DNA from: Megalobrama amblycephala
Taxonomy: Eukaryota > Chordata > Actinopteri > Cypriniformes > Xenocyprididae
NCBI RefSeq assembly: GCF_018812025.1
Contig: NC_063057.1
Coordinates: forward strand, 19,069,638 to 19,133,637
Direction: 5' to 3'
DNA length: 64,000 nt
Part shown: positions 56,883 to 64,000 of the stretch, piece by piece
Position numbering within the stretch: the first letter of the stretch is position 1
How the letters are laid out: each line of letters starts with the position of its first letter
The notes under the pieces: generated by a model
Told to the model about the DNA's origin: nothing
Databases searched by the model: none
What the model saw: the letters and a program-made list of their open reading frames with translations, nothing else
Program-made: the position numbers and the translations under genes

Positions 56883-59495
56883 TTAGGGGCTTGTGAATGA
56901 CAAGGAGTCTGGACCGAGAGCGTCTCTGCAGTGCCCTTTCATGCTTTATTTACAGACCCCGTCAATCATGTCTTTCTTTGAGATGGTATAGACACAGAGT
57001 GACTGGCACTCACTCTTTCTAGAGGACAACCAAAGCTTGTGTGACACTGGCTTTGCTCAACAGCAAAAACATAATATTAGAACCACTGCATGTAGGGACC
57101 CATAGCTGTAGGACATGTCCTAAATTCTGAATGCTGAATTCAACACAAAAACTTACAAATATAAGCAGATGGTGGAAATTAGTAGATCCTGTGTAGATTT
57201 TCGACACCTCAAGCTCTATGGATAACATCTGTGGCCTGTTGTCGACTATGAAAGACTAATTTTCACATTTACCACAGTTTGTAACAACAATGGAAAATGT
57301 GTACAGGAATGCACTTGCAATGGAAGTCTAAGAGCAAAGTGTAGAGTTTCCTTTTGGGTATCCTTATGTGGATAACATGTAAGTTAGTGACAGAGTGGTG
57401 TTTTGTTTCTTTTCAGACACAGTCAATAAACAATTTTAATGACTTAATATACACGGAAAAGGTGCGCACACATGCCTCATACAGTTCCACGAGGGAACTG
57501 ATTCATGAATACATCAGGACTCAGACAAGAGACATAAACCCTACATTCAGACATGACTGAATGACCGAATACAACGTCACAGAGGGCAAACATTAAGACA
57601 GACATTGCCATGAGGATAGTAAGGTATGGGATTGTGCTGAGAAAATGAATGACACCAGAGCTTAAAAATTAATGCAAACTCACACACATGTGAACATGTA
57701 CACACAAGCAGGATGAATGGGCTACAGTTAATGCAAAGTCACAGCACATTTGTCAAGGCCTTGGTGGACTCAAGTTAAACACAAGAGCATTTATTATCAT
57801 TTTAAAATGATAAAACTTATAGTTTCATGAAGAAAATACTGAATACAAACCTATGGTCAATATTATTATGACTTTAGGTTTATGTTTAAACTTTGGAAAC
57901 GTAATACCATAATATATAAATTAGGTACATATCAAAAGTAGATTTTAAAGGCAATTTCTTTCTGAAACTTTCAAATTTAACCTATGTAAATTATGATTTT
58001 CAAAAGAGAAAGAGTCAAACGTAGAATGAAAGGTCAAAAATCTTTTAGAAAAAGAAGTGATGAAGAAACATATGCAAGCTAAATGTAAATCAGTTACTGA
58101 ACTGGGAAGATGCAAAATAGTATAATCTCATTAGATCCCATATAGTTTATGAGGTCCTTTTATAAACCTGCTATAGCTTTACAGCTAACCAACGCCAGCA
58201 AATCAGGGGTGTGGTGTGGTTTTCAATTTTAACCTGAGCCCACCAAGGTTTCATGCTTCAAACAACAACACAAAACCTTTCTTGAGGCCGTCATCTTGAA
58301 GCACCGAAGCAGAACTCAGAAATCTAGCCCTTCTGAAGAGGAAAAGCATGCAAGAAAGAAAAAAATGACAGTAAAAGATAAGGGAAAGCAGACATAGCAT
58401 GCAAAAACAAGACATGGTGTCCAAGTTAATGAAAATAACTCAAAAAAGATGAAAATTAAGGATGACATTGTAAAAGTGAGTGAATAGATGTCAGAAGAAG
58501 AAGATTAAAGGAAGCAGTGACCGACTTGAGGATGCTCTATTTGTTTCAAAGTACTGTGCAACTCATGTCAAACATATTGTTCTCACAATTATTAGTTTCA
58601 TACCCGGTAAGTGCACTTGTTCACATTGAAAATATGGCTTTTCTTATCAAAGGTCTATTCATCTTCCACGTGGAAGCTGCAAAATTGAGATTATGACAGG
58701 ATCTCAATGCTGTGGCGACAATTTGTGGCAATCATTTGAAGTACTAGCAGTAAGAAAAGATTGCTTGGAGTTTAGCTGGCCATTCGGGTAAATACAGAAT
58801 CTCTACTTCACACTTATGTCTAAAAGGCCTTTTGTGGCAGCAATATTGGACCAAAGTTTTAGCTATATAATTACATACAGTGGTATCTGAGTATCTGAAT
58901 ACAAAAGTATCTGAATACTTTTGAATACACTTAAAAATGTCTGAATTGTACTGCATTAGATACAAAATATCAAACCAAATGGCAAACAAATGATTTCAAC
59001 AAATTATGACAGAACTTTTACTTTTCCAAACCACTTTTTCATTTATTTTTAACCAGTTGGTCTTGAAGCAATTTCATAAAAACACAGTTCCCCTCCAGAT
59101 CAGACAGGTGTTCTGGCAAAATAACCACTGGCGATTTTTGAAAAATGCTGTTGAAAATTGGATCAGACCAAGCACCAAAACAAACTTATAGCCAATCACC
59201 AGTAAGGAGCGTATCCACTCTTGAGAGAGAGCTCAGTGCACAAAACAGACATTAGCAGAATGACTATAGAAAGAGAGAGATGGCAGAGAAAATACAAAAG
59301 AGGAGAAAGCCAGGGGAATATACATTTAAAAGGAAGGGTTACGATAAGGCAAGAGGTAGGACCCGCGGTAATATCAGAGAAGCTTTCCAGAGCTGGAGAG
59401 ACCTTAAGGAGTGGGAAGGGTCTGAAAAAAACAGACACTGAGGTTGCTTTATTTCTTCTCGATACGTATGTTGGTTTTGCTGTGTTTCATAGAAC

Positions 59496-59803
59496 TACAC
59501 AGTAAAATCCCCAGAGTTAAATCAACTCTGCTCAGAGTACATATGGTCCCTCTCTAAATAGTGTTAAAGTAACACTGAAGCAGAGTTAAAGTTAATGAGA
59601 TAATTAAGCAATTAATAAGGCTGTGACTGAAGTCAGTTGTAGTTCTTGTGTTTCTCTTTTCTTCAGTGATTCTGCTTGTTAACAGCAGGTGTTCATCACT
59701 AATGCACAATCATCACTTAATTAATTGCTTAATTATCTCATTAAGAGAGGGACCATATGTACTCTGCGCAGAGTTGATTTAACTCTGGAGATTTTGCTGT
59801 GTA
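59496..59803. mobile_element. 308-bp MITE with ~60-bp terminal inverted repeats
   Basis: The left arm from TACACAGTAAAATCCCCAGA through catatggtccctctct is inverted at the right, ending tctccagagttaaatcaact-type in reverse, with only a few mismatches over about 60 bp. A second inner inverted pair (gagataattaagcaattaa / ttaattgcttaattatctc) follows. TA at both borders suggests a Tc1/mariner-type target. Confidence 0.8.
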
Positions 59804-59979
59804 AGATATGCTTTCTTTTGCTTGAAAATACTAGTGTGTCATCTTCGCTTGTTTGTTCATTTGCATTATTATTATTATTATTATCATAAGCCTGGAACTT
59901 CTAAACCTCCTTCACTGCCTGTTTCTAGCGTCGGCTCCCAGAGTGTGTCCAAAAAGTGAGATAACATACTCCTAATATA

Positions 59980-60384
59980 CGGTTCTTCTCTTGGTTCCCT
60001 TTTTAGTGATCTCTATAACCCCTTAATATTGTCACAGTTGTAATATATTAATTACTTGGACTATCGTGTTATGTAGGGAGCTGTTCATAAAAACTGTTTG
60101 TTTTTTAAATGGATGGGGTGACTTTGCCATCGAAGGAGTAGAGGAGCTAAATAAAAATTAGACTTTCGACCTGAATTATCATAGTAACGCAAATTGTTTT
60201 CACTTACTGATGGCATCATATCCTCGGGTGCCAGGATTCCGCCACAGTCATTGCCTGTGTTGCATAGCGTGTACATGTGGAGCGGAGGCATCAAGTAAGG
60301 GGTGTGATCTTTTTGGGTATGGGCGTGTTTGTTTTGGTGATTTCAAATATCAACAGCGTTTACCATAAATCGCTTACTGCACCT
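59980..60384 (-). mobile_element. TTAA element, family C (AGGTGCAGTAAGCG end), one end
   Basis: Read on the minus strand it begins AGGTGCAGTAAGCGATTTAT next to TTAA (60385-60388), then continues with a block (ccttacttgatgcctccgct) that I recall from cyprinid repeats. It shares the TTAA-AGGTGC terminus with families A and B but not their interior. The far end is not identified. Confidence 0.55.
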
Positions 60385-60411
60385 TTAACAAACAATGAAA
60401 TGTTTTGATTG

Positions 60412-60938
60412 AAAATTTTCTGAAGAGATATGATTGGTTTATATGATGAACAGACTGAATTTAGGCTTTTATTCACATATACACATTGATCAGCGAACAT
60501 AAACAAAAGCTCAACCGAACATGCTTGACAAGCAAGTACAAACCTCTTGCGGAAGATCGAACGTGCTGCGTAACACACAAGAACGAACCTCATTGGTTCT
60601 CGCACATCAAGCGAACATGAGCTTCCGTTTACCACAACTTATGTAAATGTTTATACGTGAATAAAAGCCTAAATTCAATCTGTTCATCATATAAAGCGAT
60701 TGTGTCTCTTCAGAAAATTTGGACTAAAGCGCTCAATTCATATGGATTCGTTTTACGATCTCTTTATGAACCTTTTGAAACTTCAAAGTGGTAGTTGCGT
60801 AGCGGTCAACGGAGGGACAGAAATCTCAGATTTCATCAAAAAGATCTTCATTTGTTTTCCAAAGATGAACGAAAGTTTGGAATGACATGAGGGTGAGTGA
60901 ATGATGACAGAATTTTCATTTTTGGGAGAACTATCCCT
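60412..60938 (-). mobile_element. MITE with TTAA end and ~60-bp internal inverted arms
   Basis: Ends tttgggagaactatccct before TTAA (60939-60942). Inside, ctgaagagatatgattggtt and atgatgaacagactgaattt (60420-60478) pair with gaataaaagcctaaattcaa and gattgtgtctcttcag (60658-60713). Related to 12370-12661 and 37055-37497. Confidence 0.65.
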
Positions 60939-60990
60939 TTAAGTAGCGCACTGGTTTTCAACTGTGAAAATTTTAAGTTTTTTTTTTTTT

Positions 60991-61261
60991 TTCTTGAGCA
61001 CCAAATGAGAATATTAGAATGATTTCTGAAGGATCATGTGACACTGAAGACTGGAGTAATGATGATGAAAATTCAGCTTTGCTATCACAGAAATTAATTG
61101 CATTTTAAAATATACTATAGTATAAAACAGTTGTTTTAAATTGCAATAATATTCCATTATACTGTATTTTGGTCAAATAAATGCAGCATTGCAACATCTT
61201 TCAAAAATCAAAAATTATTTAAAAAAAATCATTAATGACCCCAAAGTTTTGAACGGTAGTG
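60991..61261 (-). mobile_element. Tc1/mariner-like CACTACCGTTC-family copy
   Basis: Ends accccaaagttttgaacggt then agtg before TA (61262-61263). It contains gatttctgaaggatcatgtg and gaaaattcagctttgctatc. The low-coordinate end lacks a terminus. Confidence 0.75.
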
Positions 61262-62151
61262 TATATTATTTTTTATATATAAACATTTGTACAGTGTTTC
61301 GGTTCTTTCGAAACAAAGTTTTAGTTACCACAAAGGTTGAATTAAATGTTAGTAATATAAAATAAATAAACAGACATAAACCTTTGTGTGAGAGTGTAAC
61401 TGTCTCAAGAGTTTGCTACTTTAGAGCTTTCTGCTTGGATTGTTGAAAACACCTTAAAACATGGTAAAGAGCGACCAGTACATTATTCAAAATATCTCTT
61501 TTTGTGTTCCACAGAAGAAAGTCATGAAAAGAGGAACATAACCATATATGACAGAATTTACATTTTCATCTCTTTAACAAAAAATGGTAGAACTAACAGT
61601 ATCATTCCAGGCAGTGTTCAGAGTTAAAGAAAGTAGTCTGTCCTGATGCCCGTGTGGCCTGTAAAAGCAACACAGAGAAAATGACATTACTGCTCAGCAT
61701 CTTTAATCACTGTCACGCTTTACAGGTTTAGCGAGTGGCAACAGCTTCAGCGTCACGCACCACCACTTTAATACTGGGCCGCAAAGCCCGGGGAGAACAT
61801 GGATTTCAGAAGAGTGAATAAAAAAAAAAGAGTGTCCTGTTATTTGTGAGGAAGAAGCTCATCTCCACCAAACTCTAATATAGTCTAGGGAAATATTAGT
61901 GTGCCCAGATTTTCAGCGTGTCACCAATTTGATCATGGTGAATGTGACTCCAGGGGAATCAAGTGAATGCAGGAGTTTAAAACACTGTTAGTTTGGGCTC
62001 TAATGATCCTGTACTCAACATCTTCAAGGAGTAACAGTATAATTTTGTCTCTTGTGGCAATGAAGATGAATTTAATTGGGACACCAGGAACTCAGACGGA
62101 CTCTTAACACTGAAATAATAAGTGTTTTATCTTGGCATGTTGTCTGTTTAA

Positions 62152-62535
62152 TGCGATAGTTCACCCAAAAATTAAAATTCTGCCATCATTTACTCACCCT
62201 CATGTAATTCAAATCCTATAAGACTTTCATTCTTCTTTGAAACAGAAACAGATATTTTTGGTTCACACAAGAACCATTGAGGTTTGTTCTTGCGTGTTGA
62301 TTTGCAGTTGAACATATGTGATGTGCTCTATGTATGTAAACTGCTCAATACCTACAGATTACTTTTACAGTGTCTTAATTAACTTTTTGAAACTTAAACA
62401 TTTTGGTGGAATGGACTTTCAAGAGGACAGAAATCTCCTAGGTTTCATTAAAAAAAAATCTTCATCTGTGTTTCAAGGAACGGAAGTATTATGGGTTTGG
62501 AACAACATACGAGTGAGTAATTGACAATTTTCCTT
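62152..62535. mobile_element. AGGGTTAGTTCACCC-related MITE
   Basis: Starts tgcgatagttcacccaaaaa after TTAA (62148-62151) with catttactcaccctcatgta. The other arm (gggtttggaacaacatacga, gtgagtaattgacaatttt) is present, but its terminal bases are replaced by a T-rich tract at 62530-62565. Confidence 0.65.
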
Positions 62536-62656
62536 TCTTTTTTTTTTCCTTTTTTTTTTTTTGTGGTATATATAACTATATTTAAATATATTGCCCAGGC
62601 CTAGTGGTGGTAGTGTATAATGTGTCTGTAAAATTTCAACAACATATGAAACTTAA

Positions 62657-63615
62657 AGGTGTCATATAATTGAAAATTGAATTTATCTTGGCATAGTTAA
62701 ATAACAAGAGTTCAGTACATGGAAATGACATACAGTGAATCTCAAACTCCATTGTTTCCTCCTTTTTATGTAAATCTCATTTGTTTAAAAGACCTCCGAA
62801 GAACAAGCGAATCTCAACATAACACCGACTGTTACGCAACAGTCGTGATCATTAATATGTACGCCCCAATATTTGCATATGCCAGCTCATGTTCAAGGCA
62901 TTAGACAAGGGCAGCCAGTATTAACGTCTGGATGTGCACAGCTGAATCATCAGACTAGGTAAGCAAGCAAGGATAATAGCGAAAAATGGCAGATGGAGCA
63001 ATAATAACTGACATGATCCATGATAACATGATATTTTTAGTGATATTTGTGAATTGTCTTTCTAAATGTTTCGTTAGCATGTTGCTAATGTACTGTTAAA
63101 TGTGATTAAAGTTACCATCGTTTTCTTACTGTATTCACTGCGACAAGAGCCGTCGCTATTTTCATTATTAAACACTTGCAGTCTGTATAATTCACAAACA
63201 CAACTTCATTCTTTATGAATCTCTCCAACAGTGTGTAATGTTAGCTTTAGCCAGGGAGCACAGCCTCAAACTCATCCAGAATCAAATGTAAACGTCCAAA
63301 TAAATACCATACTTCCATGATCCGAAATGCTGCATGACGAAGACTTTGTAAAGATCCATTTTGAGGGTTATATTAGCTGTGTGAACTTTGTTTATGCAAT
63401 GTATTATAGAGTCGCAAGCTTGGGGGCGGGGAGCGCGAGGATTTAAAGGGGAAGCACGCTGAATCGGCGCATTTATAATGATGCCCCAAAATAGGCAGTT
63501 AAAAAAATGAATTAAAAAAAATCTATGGGGTATTTTGAGCTGAAACTTCACAGACACATTCAGGGGACACCTTAGACTTATATTACATCTTGTGAAAAAG
63601 CATTCTATGGCACCT
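62657..63615 (+). mobile_element. TTAA-flanked MITE, family A, copy 4
   Basis: 959 bp from AGGTGTCATATAATTG to attctatggcacct, with TTAA at 62653-62656 and 63616-63619. The central palindrome at 62827-62844 carries one change (GACTGTTACGCAACAGTC). Same orientation as copies 1 and 3. The open frames inside are not conserved between copies. Confidence 0.87.
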
Positions 63616-63720
63616 TTAAAGATACAGTTCACAGAGAAAAAAAAAAAATGTCATAATTTACTCACCTTTCTGTTGTTCCAAACCTGTATGAGTTCTGTGA
63701 AACAAAAATATTTTGAAAAT
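63616..63720. repeat. Short fragment resembling the AGGGTTAGTTCACCC family
   Basis: gatacagttcacagag, cataatttactcacctttct and tgttccaaacctgtatgag follow directly on the right TTAA of family A copy 4. This suggests copy 4 inserted next to or into an older MITE of that family. Confidence 0.5.
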
Positions 63721-64000
63721 TGTCTCATTTTTTTTTTTTTTGACCATACAATGAACATCAATGGGGTACAACGTTGTTTATATCCCAACATTATTCATGT
63801 AGTATCTTTTTTGTGTTGTGCAGAATAAAGCAAATCATATAGGGCCTTCATTATATTTGAACTGGATGTTTACTCAATTTTACAATTTTCCTTGCATTAA
63901 ATATTTCAATCTTTGTGGCAACAATGGCAGTCTGGTCCAAATTACAATTCCTCTCTTTGAAAAAAAGAAGGAAAAAAATACACTGATATTGAGATCAAAA

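Larger units (their letters stand above)
20875..64000 (-). other. ppfia2: Putative long 5' intron of ppfia2 (at least 43 kb)
   Basis: No minus-strand exon resembling the N-terminal part of liprin-alpha (an RDRLLDTLRE-type helix) was found upstream of exon A. The only recognisable coding sequence here is transposase debris on the plus strand (45696-46142). Mammalian PPFIA2 also has very long 5' introns. A short upstream exon or an unrelated nested gene with small exons could have been missed by eye. Stretches with nothing recognised include 22600-23560, 27410-30770, 33450-36330, 41340-42820, 52980-55180 and 56880-59490. Confidence 0.55.

Noticed and set aside
63282..63632. 116-codon minus-strand frame
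   Set aside because: It lies wholly within family A MITE copy 4 and is broken by stops in copies 1, 2 and 3.

Overview
The window looks like an intronic stretch of a teleost genome, most likely a cyprinid (carp/zebrafish group). The base composition is AT-rich, there are no bacterial-style operons, coding sequence is confined to small spliced exons, and much of the DNA consists of short inverted-repeat transposons of kinds typical of cyprinid genomes. The species cannot be named from this sequence alone.

One real gene is visible: the minus-strand gene for liprin-alpha-2 (ppfia2). Six consecutive internal coding exons lie, in transcript order, at 20874-20773, 15420-15256, 13744-13670, 6092-5985, 2621-2400 and 1931-1785. 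All have AG/GT splice borders, all are phase 0, and together they encode 273 residues of the N-terminal coiled-coil half. The gene runs out of the window at both ends. The next 3' exon lies below base 1. The exon or exons with the start codon were not found and are probably above 64000, so 20875-64000 is read as one very long 5' intron.

Everything else with recognisable structure is repeat. The main groups are: (1) TTAA-flanked MITEs, including four ~955-bp copies of one family (500-1458, 7195-8147, 42828-43782, 62657-63615), a 594-bp relative (11658-12251), a longer family with CACTCTGAGGTCTG ends (to 9284; 50766-52021), and a family with AGGGTTAGTTCACCC ends; (2) hAT-like elements with 8-bp target duplications (25250-27399, 46611-47325, 51888-52013) or less clear ones (16736-17823, 49001-50307, 55189-56772); (3) Tc1/mariner-like elements with TA targets, including a truncated transposase reading frame (45696-46142), a 1.24-kb near-perfect hairpin (39866-41103), a 60-bp-TIR MITE (59496-59803) and many pieces of a CACTACCGTTC family; (4) one non-autonomous LTR element of the TRIM type (25772-27062), with 5-bp target duplications and a primer binding site matching tRNA-Phe, nested inside the hAT element.

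Layout: 1-20874 holds the six exons with repeat-rich introns. 20875-64000 is non-coding, with the TRIM/hAT nest at 25-27 kb, a large foldback at 32.7-33.4 kb, the hairpin at 40-41 kb, transposase debris at 45-46 kb, nested MITEs at 46-52 kb and further repeats to the end. I found no RNA gene, no CRISPR array and no new gene system. The points most worth following up are the structure, not the sequence, of the subterminal palindromes in the TTAA elements, the clean nesting events and the long hairpin.
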